Shown piece by piece: positions 38,646-48,092 of a stretch of DNA of 64,000 bases. Origin of the DNA: Sphingobacterium zeae. Lineage in GTDB: Bacteria; Bacteroidota; Bacteroidia; Sphingobacteriales; Sphingobacteriaceae. A program made the translations under genes and the position numbers. Numbering within the stretch: the stretch's first letter is position 1; every line of letters starts with the position of its first letter. Under the pieces are notes generated by a model. The model saw only the letters and a program-made list of their open reading frames with translations, did no database searches and was not told the origin of the DNA. Where the stretch lies: positions 5,208,001 through 5,272,000 of the forward strand of contig NZ_JAUTBA010000001.1 of NCBI RefSeq assembly GCF_030818895.1, given 5' to 3'.

Positions 38646-39440
38646 ACTTTATTTTTTTTATCAATTTATATATCAAACCTAGGCTAGTTATACTACCTGC
38701 GGTTATTAATGCTTACCATGAATTCGAGATGCTGCTATACTCGAATACTTCACGAAACCAAACTCCTTTAGCTATTCTGAAACGCAATTTTTCAGCTATC
38801 TTTCTCTTACACTTTACTATTGAATAAAGATGGTATCGGTTTGCGAAACTGGATTATTTGATGAAGATAAGGCTTAGATTTACAGAAAAAGAAAGGAAAT
38901 GTATATCAATCGATTGTGTAAAATTTATCTAAGTACATGACAAAATTTATAACAACTTCTTTCAATAGATCCACAATCTAAGCTTGTACATCAACATCTC
39001 TACGATGGCACAACGCATCTTTCTAGTTTCCTCGGCCCTCATTACCTTCACGTTACAAATATGCACCCGAAATCAAGCAATGTCAATAGCAGCAGACACC
39101 GGCGAAGAAATACGCCCAAATCCGATGGAAAACGGTTAAAAATGACACCTAAACACAGGGCGCCTTGACCTCAACAAGAGTGATCCTTGAGCTTAACAAG
39201 GGCTAAGGTAGGGTGATCCTTTAGTCGATGTAGTATGTTTCTTGTGTCAAGCTTGAGTGGAGCATAAAATTGCGGGTTTTCCAACCCTGACTTTTTCTTA
39301 TCCCGAGCCCAGGTTGAACGTGGTTCCACCTGTAAGATAGAACTAAGTTTATCGGAACCTGTGTTGCATGGCTTTAAGATTAAGAATATAAGAGTGGAGC
39401 TATAAGATAGACAACGCACTGTCTTTGGCAGGAATGACAT
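38646..39440. other. Gene-poor region with short repeats
   Basis: About 800 bp without a convincing gene. An ATTCGAG / CTCGAAT hairpin lies near 38723-38750. GTGATCCTT occurs three times, near 39180, 39211 and 39475, the last beside the argC terminator. A 98-codon minus frame at 39171-39467 has no start context or family features. A 44-codon plus frame (39005-39139) is listed separately. Confidence 0.4.
39005..39139 (+). CDS. Possible small exported peptide
   Basis: A 44-codon frame from an ATG, beginning MAQRIFLVSSALITFTLQIC and ending in an acidic, polar tail. The start looks like a signal peptide, but no good lipobox or signal-peptidase site is visible. No promoter or ribosome site is obvious. 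It may be a chance frame or a remnant. Confidence 0.2.
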   Translation: MAQRIFLVSSALITFTLQICTRNQAMSIAADTGEEIRPNPMENG

Positions 39441-39470
39441 AAAAAAAGTGAAGGATCTACTCTTCACTTT
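39441..39470 (-). terminator. Terminator after argC
   Basis: AAAGTGAAG (39445-39453) and CTTCACTTT (39462-39470) form a 9-bp stem with an 8-nt loop. Read on the minus strand a run of seven T follows. It lies about 60 nt after the argC stop. Confidence 0.75.
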
Positions 39471-39532
39471 TAAGGTGATCCTTCAAGTTACTCACAACTT
39501 GTTGATATTGCTATTAAATATTTTAAAAATGG

Positions 39533-40546
39533 CTAAAAACCAACGCTTTTCAAGTTTAATCCTGTTCGCTCGTCTAAACCGAACATTAAGTTCATATTTT
39601 GTACAGCTTGACCGGATGCTCCTTTAAGCAAATTATCAGTCGCATTTAAAATAAGGAGTTTATTCCCGTGCTTTTCGAGGTGGATAATACTTTTATTTGT
39701 ATTAACGACCTGTTTGAGGTCAATATTTTTACGACTGACATGTGTAAAAGGGTGAGCGGCATAATAGCTGTCATACAATGCGTAGGCCTGCTCTTCAGAC
39801 AAATCGCTGTCTACATAAATTGCCGAAAAAATTCCTCTGGCAAAATCACCACGTTGCGGCACAAAATTAATTCTTTCAGCGGCACGTTCCAGCAATGACT
39901 TATTGGACACAGGTAAAAACCCATCTTGAAGCTGATCCAGCGACTCGGAAATTTCCTGCAAATGCTGGTGCTCAAAAGATTTGTAAGCAGAAAGGTTATT
40001 GTTGCGCCAAGAAAAGTGTGTCGTCGCTCCGGGTTTCTGTCCTGCTCCTGTGGATCCAGTTGTTGCATTAACATGGATTTGGTCTGGCAACAAACCGTGA
40101 CTAGCCAATGGCAATAAAGCCAGTTGTATATTTGTAGCAAAGCATCCTGGATTAGCAATATATTGAGCTGTTTTGATTGCTTCTTTGTTGAGTTCTGGAA
40201 GCCCGTATACAAATTGCTGTCCTTGATAAGCCGTATTCGCCCGGAGCCGGTAATCTTGTGAAAGATCGATCATCTTTACGGAAGCATCTATTTTATTTGC
40301 ATCTAGGAATTTGCGTGCATCACCATGACCAACACATAAAAACAAGACATCAATATCGGAGTGAAAGTCCGCAGAGAAGGTCAATTCAGTATCACCAAAT
40401 AAATCATTGTGAACATCATATAACTTATTTCCTGCATTGGAAGCACTATTGGCAAATACAATTTCCACCTCAGGATGATAAATCAACACACGTAATAACT
40501 CACCACCGGTATATCCTGCCGAACCAATTATTCCTACTTTTATCAT
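39533..40546 (-). CDS. argC: N-acetyl-gamma-glutamyl-phosphate reductase
   Basis: A 337-residue NADPH enzyme that reduces N-acylglutamyl phosphate to the semialdehyde in arginine synthesis. GIIGSAGYTGGELLR is the nucleotide loop and C135 in NPGCFATN the catalytic Cys. I start at MIKVGIIG (40546), since the 21 extra upstream codons carry no similarity. Bacteroidota often use succinylated rather than acetylated intermediates, so the acyl group is open. It follows argG by about 100 bp. Confidence 0.93.
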   Translation of the reverse strand: MIKVGIIGSAGYTGGELLRVLIYHPEVEIVFANSASNAGNKLYDVHNDLFGDTELTFSADFHSDIDVLFLCVGHGDARKFLDANKIDASVKMIDLSQDYRLRANTAYQGQQFVYGLPELNKEAIKTAQYIANPGCFATNIQLALLPLASHGLLPDQIHVNATTGSTGAGQKPGATTHFSWRNNNLSAYKSFEHQHLQEISESLDQLQDGFLPVSNKSLLERAAERINFVPQRGDFARGIFSAIYVDSDLSEEQAYALYDSYYAAHPFTHVSRKNIDLKQVVNTNKSIIHLEKHGNKLLILNATDNLLKGASGQAVQNMNLMFGLDERTGLNLKSVGF

Positions 40547-40651
40547 TTTCTTGAATTTAGTATTTAGGTATGCATTATAAAATGTCGTGCAATGTATTTT
40601 TTCCAACAAAGTTTACCGTAGGAAAAAACACATTGCGTAAACAGAGGTTAT

Positions 40652-41836
40652 TTACTTTTGATTGACTTTATGCCAAATAATCGTTTGATTTCCAAATATT
40701 TTGGAGAAACCTTTCACATCATCACCTGTATAGCCTTTGTTCATTTCACCGTAGCTACCAAATTTATTGGACATCAAATCATGCTCAGATTCGATACCAA
40801 TAACGACAAAACGGTATGGATGAAGTTCAACGATCACGCGACCAGTCACAGTTTCTTGTGAGGATTGCAAAAATGCTTCAATATCGCGCATCACAGGATC
40901 GTGCATCTGTCCTTCGTGCATATAATTTCCGTAGAAGGCAGCGATTTGATCTTTCCAGGATAATTGCCATTTGGTTAAGGTATGCTTTTCCAGGGTGTGA
41001 TGTGCCTTAATTAGAATCACTGAAGCTGCGGCTTCAAAACCTACACGTCCCTTGATACCGATGATTGTATCTCCGACATGAATATCACGACCGATACCAT
41101 AAGGTTGAGCGATGGCCTGTAATTCTTGAATGACCTTAACAGAAGTCATTTTTTCACCATTTAAAGCAACTGGTTCACCCTTTTCAAAATCTATTGTAAT
41201 TTGCTGTGGTTCTGAAGAAGTGACTGGAGTTGGCCAAGCCGATTCTGGCAAATATTGATTGGACGTCAATGTTTCTGCTCCACCAACAGAAGTACCCCAA
41301 AGGCCCTTATTGATCGAATATTTCGCTTTTTCAGCGGAATATTCAACTCCATGTTTGTTCAAATATTCTATTTCTGCTTCGCGGGACAATTGGAGATCGC
41401 GGATAGGCGTAATAATTTCAACCCCTGGGATTAACGTCTGGAAAATCATATCAAAACGCACCTGATCATTTCCTGCACCTGTAGATCCATGAGCAACACA
41501 TTCAGCACCGATTTGCTTTGCATAATTTGCAATAGCAGTAGCCTGACATACGCGCTCTGCAGAAACTGACAATGGGTAAGTCGCATTCTTTAACACATTA
41601 CCGAAGATCAAGTATTTAATAGTTTCGCGGTAATAGTCTGCTGTTTCGTCAATCGCCGTATGTGATTTTACACCTAATGCATAAGCACGTGCTTCAATAT
41701 TCTTCAATTCTTCATCCGAAAAACCACCTGTATTTACAACGACCGAATGAACCTCTAAACCTAAATCTTGCGTAAGATAAATACAACAAAACGAAGTATC
41801 TAATCCTCCGCTGAATGCTAAAACTACTTTTTTCAT
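40652..41836 (-). CDS. argG: Argininosuccinate synthase
   Basis: A 394-residue ATP pyrophosphatase-family enzyme that joins citrulline and aspartate. FSGGLDTSFC (residues 8-17) is the ATP P-loop; AHGSTGAGNDQVRF and GRDIHVGDTIIGIKGRVGFEAA bind substrates. Its product is used by argH, which lies about 18 kb away on the same strand. It lies between the GNAT gene and argC in an arginine cluster. Confidence 0.95.
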   Translation of the reverse strand: MKKVVLAFSGGLDTSFCCIYLTQDLGLEVHSVVVNTGGFSDEELKNIEARAYALGVKSHTAIDETADYYRETIKYLIFGNVLKNATYPLSVSAERVCQATAIANYAKQIGAECVAHGSTGAGNDQVRFDMIFQTLIPGVEIITPIRDLQLSREAEIEYLNKHGVEYSAEKAKYSINKGLWGTSVGGAETLTSNQYLPESAWPTPVTSSEPQQITIDFEKGEPVALNGEKMTSVKVIQELQAIAQPYGIGRDIHVGDTIIGIKGRVGFEAAASVILIKAHHTLEKHTLTKWQLSWKDQIAAFYGNYMHEGQMHDPVMRDIEAFLQSSQETVTGRVIVELHPYRFVVIGIESEHDLMSNKFGSYGEMNKGYTGDDVKGFSKIFGNQTIIWHKVNQK

Positions 41837-42017
41837 TGAGATAAATTGTTTTTTTATTGTGGTGAAACTCTTCTAGCAACCTGCTCTAATTAAGCCTGAG
41901 GCGAACTGTTTCATCATTGTTCATTATTTATTTTCAATGGCTGCTAGGCCAGTTGACATACTATGTATGAAATTGCGGAAAACGATGTATGACATCAAAT
42001 CGCTCCTATTAAACTTA

Positions 42018-42734
42018 TCAAAATCCCTTTGCAACTTTGTTGTGCTTAGACAAATTGATAGACGCAAACTTGTTTGCTGATTTCCAGAACTTTGCCTGTA
42101 TACGTTTTAACAACGATTGTTTTTGCGTAATTCTTTCCAAGCGTTCCTTCGCTTCATGCTTGCGCTGGATCTTCTCGCGCAATTCACGCTCTTTTTCTTC
42201 CGGATCCCAAAGCATGGCTGTGCACATGCAATTTTTACGGTCTTTACTCATCAGGATCTCGTAGTTGACACAACTCTGACAGCCTTTCCAGAATTCATCA
42301 TCTGTAGTCAGTTCGGAATATGGAACCGGCTCATAACCTAATTCAGAATTGATTTTCATTACGGCGAATCCCGTTGTCAAGCCAAATATCTTTGCTTTGG
42401 GGTATTTTTCACGAGAAAGGTCAAAGACTCTTTTTTTAATTGCTTTGGCCAAACCTACTTTTCGGAATTCGGGATTGACAATCAGACCGGAGTTGGCAAC
42501 ATAGTCACCATGTCCCCATGTTTCTATATAACAAAAACCTGCCCATCGGCCATCTTTATGTAAAGCAATCACTGCTTTACCTTCATTCATTTTGTTGGCA
42601 ACGTATTCTGGTTTACGACGCGCAATACCAGTGCCACGAGCCTTTGCAGACTCGAACATTTCGTCGCAAATAACCTCTGCATAATGTGCATGCTCAGGTT
42701 TAGCCGGGATAATTAAAAAATCTGATATAGTCAT
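42018..42734 (-). CDS. GNAT family N-acetyltransferase
   Basis: A 238-residue protein with an acetyl-CoA fold: GFCYIETWGHGDYVANSGLIV is the central beta sheet and VNPEFRKVGLAKAIKKR the pyrophosphate loop. After the fold comes a Cys-bearing segment (GCQSCVNYEILMSKDRKNCMC) and a charged helical tail (residues 180-238). Directly upstream of argG and argC, it is a good candidate for the acyl-glutamate synthase of the pathway, as seen beside argG in related genomes. The activity is inferred from position. Confidence 0.75.
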   Translation of the reverse strand: MTISDFLIIPAKPEHAHYAEVICDEMFESAKARGTGIARRKPEYVANKMNEGKAVIALHKDGRWAGFCYIETWGHGDYVANSGLIVNPEFRKVGLAKAIKKRVFDLSREKYPKAKIFGLTTGFAVMKINSELGYEPVPYSELTTDDEFWKGCQSCVNYEILMSKDRKNCMCTAMLWDPEEKERELREKIQRKHEAKERLERITQKQSLLKRIQAKFWKSANKFASINLSKHNKVAKGF

Positions 42735-43026
42735 TGACTTACGACCCTAATAATAAAACAACAACTACCGCCGTGTTTTGTTGACTAAATAAATTAAAAT
42801 AACGGATTCAAAACCATCGGACAATCATGGTCTTACTTGGAAAGATTCACTACCTCAAATCAAGCCCGAGGTAGTATGGGTCGTCGGAAGCGTAAAACAG
42901 GTATTTCTACGAAAATGAAAGCACAGAAGACCTTCTTCATAAACTTTTCAAAAGTTTGAGTACAAGAATAATCTTTCTTTTTGTGCTGTTTCATTTTTTA
43001 TGATCTGTCAATTGTTTCTGACGATG
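42735..43026 (-). promoter_or_regulatory. Long structured leader of the arginine cluster
   Basis: Between the predicted start of transcription (near 43020) and the GNAT ATG are about 285 nt without a gene. It holds an 8-bp hairpin (ACTACCTC / GAGGTAGT, 42851-42877) and an AAACTTTT / AAAAGTTT palindrome near 42940-42956. A leader this long and structured could carry a regulatory element, but I recognise no riboswitch class. Confidence 0.3.
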
Positions 43027-43060
43027 CAAATGTATAAAAATATTTTTTTCTTTTCCACAA
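43027..43060 (-). promoter_or_regulatory. Probable promoter of the GNAT-argG-argC cluster
   Basis: On the minus strand a TTG (43058-43060), a 23-nt A-rich spacer and TACATTTG (43027-43034). The spacer is at the long end of the usual range. Confidence 0.45.
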
Positions 43061-43297
43061 TATTCTGATTGATTTTTTGCAAAAATTAAAAATTCAAAAT
43101 CTCATGTAAAAACCATTATGTAAGCTTCATTTTCAAGCGATTAATCCACCACAATACGCACCTATACCGCACACATGGGCGATGTTAATTTGACAATAAA
43201 ATACATAAAGGTTTAAGGCTTTATCAATTGAAATTGTTGTTTTCGCTATAGGTTCGTTATTTTTAGTCAAAAACGATACTTTTGTAAGGATCATTTA

Positions 43298-43573
43298 ATG
43301 GAGAATAATATGTCACCGAGTTTAATTTTCTATATTATTTTTGCGGTACCTTACATTGTATTTATGTATTGGCTCGTTAAACAGGACAAGCATAAGTATG
43401 CCTGGGGAATAGCAATCATTACCGTCGTTGCCATATTGGCTATCTACGTGTCGCAGAAAGCCAGTAAAGTGGCCATGGACAATTATCAACAGCATCAGAT
43501 CGATTCGAGAGAAATCGAACGGGAAGAGCGTTTACAAAAACAACAGGATAGTATTAATCATGCTCAACAATAA
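43298..43573 (+). CDS. Small membrane protein, unknown
   Basis: A 91-residue protein with two predicted helices (about residues 8-26 and 36-52), then a highly charged, probably helical tail (SREIEREERLQKQQDS). A second Met at residue 5 is an alternative start. It has no recognised family. The -7-like TACTTTTG at about 43275 lies just upstream. A perfect terminator follows the stop. Confidence 0.6.
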   Translation: MENNMSPSLIFYIIFAVPYIVFMYWLVKQDKHKYAWGIAIITVVAILAIYVSQKASKVAMDNYQQHQIDSREIEREERLQKQQDSINHAQQ

Positions 43574-43599
43574 AAAAAGCGGTATTAACCGCTTTTTTT
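43572..43599. terminator. Bidirectional terminator
   Basis: A7-GCGGT and ACCGC-T7 form a perfect 12-bp stem around the tetraloop ATTA, with the T-run on either strand. It separates the small membrane protein from the convergent oligopeptidase gene and overlaps the latter's stop region. Confidence 0.85.
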
Positions 43600-45706
43600 A
43601 TTGTTCGTTTGCATAGTTTGGAATAATTCCTTCCAATTTTAAGAGAAAAGCATACTCCAATGCGATTTCCTTTAAATAGTCAAACCGACCAGAGGCTCCA
43701 CCATGGCCATAATCCATATCTGCTTTCAATAGTAAAACCGCATCCCCAATTTTTGTTGCCCGCAGTTTGGCCACCCATTTAGCCGGTTCAAAATACTGCA
43801 CCTGACTATCGTGTAGCCCGGTGGTAACAAGCAAATTTGGATACTCTTTCGGTTCAATATTCTCGTAAGGCGAATAGCTTTTCATATAAAAATAAGGCTC
43901 CTCCTCATTTGGATTACCCCATTCATCATATTCATTTGTCGTCAATGGTATAGTATCGTCCAGCATGGTATTCACAACATCCACAAAGGGAACCTGAGCT
44001 ATAATGCCATGGTATTGCTCGGGTGCAATATTAGCAACTACCCCCATTAGCAGACCTCCAGCACTACCTCCTTGTGCATAGAGATGTTCCGGTGCACAAT
44101 AATGCTGGTCAATCAAATATTGACCACAATCCACAAAATCATGAAAGGTATTCATCTTGTGCATCATTTTTCCAGCTTCATACCACTGACGCCCCATTTC
44201 TTCTCCACCTCTAATATGCGACAAGGCGTAGATAAATCCACGATCCAGTAAACTCAGTCTATTGCTCGAAAAAGTAGGATCCATCGAAGCTCCATAGGAG
44301 CCATAGGCATATTGCAATAAAGGAGCTGTGCCATCCCGTTTGGTTCCTTGTTTATAAACAATAGAGATGGGCACTTGAACACCATCTCTTGCTGTTGCAA
44401 AAACACGTTCGGTAATATATGCGGTTTGGTCATACCCTCCCAAAACCTCCTGTTGCTTCAATAATACTTTACGCTGTTCGGCCATATCATACTCGTAAAC
44501 CGAGTTTGGCGTCACTAAAGAGGTATAACCATATCGCAGTTTCTGACTATTGTATTCCGCATTTATGGCAGGATATACCGTGTATGCAAGCTCTCCAAAA
44601 TTCAAATAATGCTGTTGATGAGTGTTTAAATTATAAATCGCTAATTGAGTTAATCCATTTTTCCGTTCAGCAATTGCCAAGAAATCCTTAAATTCTTCGA
44701 TATCGCTGATCAATACATCTGCTCGATGATCTATAAACATTTGCCAATATATACGCTCAGTGCGATCTAATGGACATTGCATGATTCGAAAATTAATCGC
44801 ACCATCATTCGTTAGAATCAAAAACCGATCTTCCAATACAACAACCGAATAAAGAACATCGTGAATCCTAGGCTGAAAAACGCGAAATGCTGACTGCGGG
44901 AAATCCGCATTCAATAACCATATTTCTGAGGATAATGTTCCCTCCGAGTTGATAAAGATATATTTTCCATTTTTCGATTTACCAACTGTAATATAATTTG
45001 TGTTATCTTTTTCTTCATAAACAGCCACATCCGAAGCCGTATCACTTCCCAATGTATGCCGCATAATCTTTTCACTGAGTAACGTAATAGGGTTCTTTGC
45101 AGTATAAAAAAGGGTTAGGTTATCATTTCCCCAAATTGCCGCCCCCTCAGTATTCCTTATCTGATCGGGGAAAATTGCTCCAGTTTCCAGATCCTTCACA
45201 TATATGGTATATTCTCTTCGGGAAACGGTATCTACACTAAAAGCGAGCAACCGATTATCCGGACTCACGGAAAATCCTTTTGCTGTGTAATACGCATGTC
45301 CCTGAGCAAGCTGGTCGACATCTAGCAATACTTGTTCTTCGGCATCGAGTGTCCCCTTTTTCCGACAGAATTTAAAATATTGTTTTCCCTCTTCTGTACG
45401 GCTATAGTAATAGTACCCATTTTTGTAATACGGCACCGACTCGTCTTTTTCTTTGATACGGGATTTAAGCTCATGAAATAGATCTTCCTGCAGGTCCGTA
45501 GTATCTTCGAGCATCAAGTTGGTATAAGAATTCTCTCTCTCCAGATAATCAATCACTTCTTGCGCTTTTTCTCCCTTTTTAAAGTAATCGATCATCCAGT
45601 AATAATCATCTTGAACAGTATCATTATGTACCTTTCTAATATGGGGATAAACAGCTGCTTTTGGGGCCATCACGTTAGGCCAATATATTTTTTTATGGTG
45701 TTGCAT
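43598..45706 (-). CDS. ptrB: Oligopeptidase B (S9A serine peptidase)
   Basis: A 702-residue prolyl-oligopeptidase-family enzyme that cleaves short peptides after basic residues. An N-terminal seven-bladed propeller (about 75-420) caps the C-terminal alpha/beta hydrolase. The triad is S548 in GGSAGG, D633 in TGLHDSQV and H668 in DYGHGG. RGGEEMGRQWYEAGK is the family signature. There is no signal peptide, so it is probably cytoplasmic. The length is normal. Confidence 0.93.
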   Translation of the reverse strand: MQHHKKIYWPNVMAPKAAVYPHIRKVHNDTVQDDYYWMIDYFKKGEKAQEVIDYLERENSYTNLMLEDTTDLQEDLFHELKSRIKEKDESVPYYKNGYYYYSRTEEGKQYFKFCRKKGTLDAEEQVLLDVDQLAQGHAYYTAKGFSVSPDNRLLAFSVDTVSRREYTIYVKDLETGAIFPDQIRNTEGAAIWGNDNLTLFYTAKNPITLLSEKIMRHTLGSDTASDVAVYEEKDNTNYITVGKSKNGKYIFINSEGTLSSEIWLLNADFPQSAFRVFQPRIHDVLYSVVVLEDRFLILTNDGAINFRIMQCPLDRTERIYWQMFIDHRADVLISDIEEFKDFLAIAERKNGLTQLAIYNLNTHQQHYLNFGELAYTVYPAINAEYNSQKLRYGYTSLVTPNSVYEYDMAEQRKVLLKQQEVLGGYDQTAYITERVFATARDGVQVPISIVYKQGTKRDGTAPLLQYAYGSYGASMDPTFSSNRLSLLDRGFIYALSHIRGGEEMGRQWYEAGKMMHKMNTFHDFVDCGQYLIDQHYCAPEHLYAQGGSAGGLLMGVVANIAPEQYHGIIAQVPFVDVVNTMLDDTIPLTTNEYDEWGNPNEEEPYFYMKSYSPYENIEPKEYPNLLVTTGLHDSQVQYFEPAKWVAKLRATKIGDAVLLLKADMDYGHGGASGRFDYLKEIALEYAFLLKLEGIIPNYANEQ

Positions 45707-46029
45707 GCTCTTTTAATATGCTATATTGATGAACTCTTTTTAGGAAACGGCCTGTTCTACCGAAGTAAAACTGGATTTGTCCAGAAATAGGTTGAATTTA
45801 AGATATTTCTTGAACAGTTCGGTGTGAAGGAATAGATTATAATCACTTTTAATAAAAATTAACAGTTCAGAAGAGGCATTAGCATTATCTTTGCTATCCA
45901 ACTACAGTCCAGCGTTGTTATACTTATATACGCAGGAAGAAAATTTAATATAAACAGAATAGCTTATTACGTGTCATAGCTTCATGGAAAAGAATGAGTG
46001 CAGACACTTTAATCAATACTTATTAGCAT

Positions 46030-47655
46030 ATGAATTTAAAGAAATCACTATATCTCATTACTTTAGGCGCTTTACCACTCTTTTCTTTTGGGCAGTCGGA
46101 TACCATTCCAGCAAATTGGTTCAATTTGGATTATAAAACGGATGGGGTTATGGGAATCAGTACCGAAAAAACATATAAAACTTTGTTGAAAGGGAAAAAA
46201 TCTATCCCAGTCATTGTTGCTGTACTGGATGGTGGGGTGGATATTCATCATGAAGATCTCAAAGATGTGCTGTGGATTAATACGAAAGATAGTCTCTCCA
46301 ATGGTGAGGACAATGATAGCAATGGTTATATCAACGATAAATACGGCTGGAATTTTATTGGAAACGCTGATGGAAAGAATGTTCAGTTTGACAACTTGGA
46401 ATTGACAAGGCTGCTTAAGGAATTGGATCAAAAATTTGCTAATATCACAGCTGCATCTGAGCTCAATGACGTAGGCCAAAAAGCCTTCGCCAACTATAGA
46501 AAGATGACTGCTGAATATAAAAATAAACTCGAAGAAGCGAAAATGGGACAGTTTTCATATGATGCGCTCAAACGCAACATAGATGCTGTTGTTCGTGAAA
46601 TCGGCAAGAAACCCGAAGAGATCACGCAAGAAGATATAGACAATTTTAAAGCAACCTCGAGCACCCAACGAATTGCGCTTGGCTATGCAAAAGATGAAAT
46701 ACAAAATGGTGGTTTCGCTAAGTTTTTCAATGATATTACCGAAGGAGCTAAATATTTCAATAACCAGGTAGATTACCATTTAAATAAAACGTACAATTCC
46801 CGATCTATCGTTGGAGATGATTACGAAGATGCTTCGGAGCGGTATTATGGTAATGCTGATGTGAAAGGTCCAGACGCATTACATGGAAGCCATGTGGCGG
46901 GAATTATTGGCGCAAAACGTAATAACAATATTGGTATTAATGGAGTAGCAGACAATGTTAAGATACTCACCGTTAGACTTGTCCCCGATGGTGATGAACG
47001 CGATAAAGATGTGGCAAATGCGATTCGTTACGCAACAGACAACGGCGCAAAAGTAATTAATATGAGCTTCGGAAAGGGTTACGCCTATAATAAACAGACC
47101 GTAGATGATGCAATCAAATATGCTGAATCAAAAGATGTATTGATGATCCATGCTGCAGGTAATGACAGTGAAGATAACGATATTGAGCCTAATTTTCCGA
47201 TGAAATATTATACTGATGCAAAAGGTGATACAACCGGTGTCGCCAATGCTTGGATCACAGTAGGTGCCACTAGCCTCCGCCTAGACAGCGAACTTCTCGC
47301 AGATTTCTCCAATTATGGCAAAAAAACTGTCGATGTATTTGCACCTGGTGTCCGCATCAATTCAACCATACCCGATTCGAAGTATAAAGAAGAACAGGGT
47401 ACCAGTATGGCTGCTCCCGTTGTTGCTGGTTTAGCCGCAATGATCCGTTCTTATTATCCAACTTTGAGTGCTGTCGAAACCAAAAAGATTATTATGGAAT
47501 CTGTAGAAAAGCCAGATCAGCTGGTAAAAGTGAAAGTTGGTGAAGGTGCAACAAAAACAGTTCGCTTAGCAGATATATCGGTCACTGGCGGTATTGCCAA
47601 TGCCTACAATGCCATCATTAAAGCGGAGGAATATACCAACAGAAAGAAAAAATAA
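46030..47655 (+). CDS. Exported S8 family peptidase with large insert
   Basis: A 541-residue subtilase with a signal peptide (residues 1-20, ending FSFG-Q). The triad is D67 in AVLDGGVD, H285 in HGSHVAG and S459 in GTSMAAP; AAGND holds the oxyanion Asn. Between D67 and H285 lie 218 residues, against about 30-40 in subtilisin. The insert is mostly helical and charged. No C-terminal sorting domain is seen. The -7-like TATCTTTG at 45886-45893 may be its promoter. Confidence 0.9.
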   Translation: MNLKKSLYLITLGALPLFSFGQSDTIPANWFNLDYKTDGVMGISTEKTYKTLLKGKKSIPVIVAVLDGGVDIHHEDLKDVLWINTKDSLSNGEDNDSNGYINDKYGWNFIGNADGKNVQFDNLELTRLLKELDQKFANITAASELNDVGQKAFANYRKMTAEYKNKLEEAKMGQFSYDALKRNIDAVVREIGKKPEEITQEDIDNFKATSSTQRIALGYAKDEIQNGGFAKFFNDITEGAKYFNNQVDYHLNKTYNSRSIVGDDYEDASERYYGNADVKGPDALHGSHVAGIIGAKRNNNIGINGVADNVKILTVRLVPDGDERDKDVANAIRYATDNGAKVINMSFGKGYAYNKQTVDDAIKYAESKDVLMIHAAGNDSEDNDIEPNFPMKYYTDAKGDTTGVANAWITVGATSLRLDSELLADFSNYGKKTVDVFAPGVRINSTIPDSKYKEEQGTSMAAPVVAGLAAMIRSYYPTLSAVETKKIIMESVEKPDQLVKVKVGEGATKTVRLADISVTGGIANAYNAIIKAEEYTNRKKK

Positions 47656-47729
47656 ATATTTTCTCGTTTTTTATACCAAAACCATCTTTTGTCCGTTTAA
47701 TTATTTAACTTACAGAGACAAAACACAAC

Positions 47730-47927
47730 ATGCTTATGGTAGAAAATTTTACCCAATCAGAAAACGAAGTTCAAAATTTGATCACCCAAAATGAAAAGGT
47801 AATGACAGACGAGGACATTGAAAATGAATTAAAACTTCAATTACCAAAAATGTTGCTTCATCCAAGCAAAAGATGTATTAAGAATATCCTCGCATATTCT
47901 AAACAACTGGAAAAAAGAAAAGCCTAA
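47730..47927 (+). CDS. Small conserved-type protein, unknown
   Basis: A 65-residue charged protein without a signal or membrane segment. Its acidic first half (ENEVQNLITQNEKVMTDEDI) is followed by a basic helical end (KRCIKNILAYSKQLEKRKA). A perfect terminator overlaps the stop, which supports a real gene. It follows the S8 peptidase by 74 bp on the same strand. The family is not recognised. Confidence 0.6.
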   Translation: MLMVENFTQSENEVQNLITQNEKVMTDEDIENELKLQLPKMLLHPSKRCIKNILAYSKQLEKRKA

Positions 47928-47945
47928 TCGCGAGATTAGGCTTTT
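47918..47945 (+). terminator. Terminator overlapping the small gene's stop
   Basis: AAAAGCCTAATC and GATTAGGCTTTT form a perfect 12-bp stem with the tetraloop GCGA, followed by CTTTG. Confidence 0.8.
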
Positions 47946-48092
47946 CTTTGTTAAACATACCTACCCAAGTATCATACGGTTGTAAACCAGCTACATTTTA
48001 TTTTGCTCCTTGTAATTTAAAGATAAATTATTCCCCGTGTAATACGTTTCAAAATTTCTTTTTTGATGTAAATTTTGGCTAGTTTTGAAGCG

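Noticed and set aside
39171..39467. 98-codon minus frame before argC's terminator
   Set aside because: It runs across the argC terminator, lacks a promoter, and the peptide has no recognisable pattern.
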